From: Anaerocolumna aminovalerica
GTDB lineage: Bacteria > Bacillota > Clostridia > Lachnospirales > Lachnospiraceae
Reading direction: 5' to 3'
Assembly: GCF_900115365.1 (NCBI RefSeq)
Contig: NZ_FOWD01000046.1
Location: forward strand, 1 to 32,434
Length of the DNA stretch: 32,434 bases
Shown here in pieces: positions 32,070-32,434 of the stretch (position 1 is the stretch's first letter; the number at the start of each line of letters is the position of its first letter). Under the pieces are notes generated by a model that was not told the origin of the DNA, did not search any database, and saw nothing but the letters and a program-made list of their open reading frames with translations. Both the position numbers and the translations under genes were made by a program.

Positions 32070-32434
<365 letters not shown>

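Overview
The window is a stretch of AT-rich chromosome from an anaerobic, low-GC Gram-positive bacterium of the Clostridia, most likely a Lachnospiraceae relative of Clostridium phytofermentans (inference). Pointers are the one-piece pyruvate:ferredoxin oxidoreductase, strong AGGAGG-type ribosome binding sites, frequent TTG/GTG starts, T-box and c-di-GMP riboswitch regulation, lipoprotein signals and clostridial-type transporters. The right edge enters the 3' end of a 23S rRNA gene on the minus strand.

Layout. 1-2500: start of an unidentified minus-strand gene preceded by a possible structured leader RNA, then lysS and greA (minus) behind a consensus sigma-A promoter. 2980-6507: nifJ (PFOR). 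6621-12152: a minus-strand amino-sugar-acid operon (mannose-family PTS IIA-IIB-IIC-IID, DgaE-like PLP ammonia-lyase, DgaF-like KDGP aldolase) with a divergent RpiR-type regulator. 12508-15623: two GNAT acetyltransferases and a signalling operon of CheY-like receiver, CheC phosphatase and PAS-GGDEF diguanylate cyclase (all minus), headed by a c-di-GMP-I (GEMM-I) riboswitch with an overlapping terminator. 16236-18981: YibE/F membrane protein, tRNA-Gln(CUG) and an AEC-family carrier. 19116-20981: a large choice-of-anchor-A protein with a Pro/Cys-rich repeat region and no signal peptide (minus). 21089-24360: a Trp-specific T-box (UGG specifier) followed by a tryptophan-type ABC importer, trpXYZ. 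24868-28163: two overlapping ABC exporter halves. 28401-31318: FMN-binding lipoprotein, SLC45/GPH-like MFS transporter and a glycerophosphodiester phosphodiesterase. 31319-32434: terminators, a truncated IS200/IS605 tnpA with its end hairpin, an rRNA terminator and 23S rRNA with no 5S gene after it in the window.

How the parts work together. Three blocks each carry a visible control element suited to their product: tRNA-Trp charging controls tryptophan uptake; c-di-GMP is predicted to control an operon that itself makes c-di-GMP; and an RpiR/SIS regulator faces the sugar-acid PTS operon, whose products (pyruvate and glyceraldehyde 3-phosphate) feed glycolysis and PFOR. The most unusual items are the c-di-GMP riboswitch feedback operon and the leaderless Pro/Cys-rich choice-of-anchor-A protein. 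Everything here is read by eye; no database search or folding program was run.
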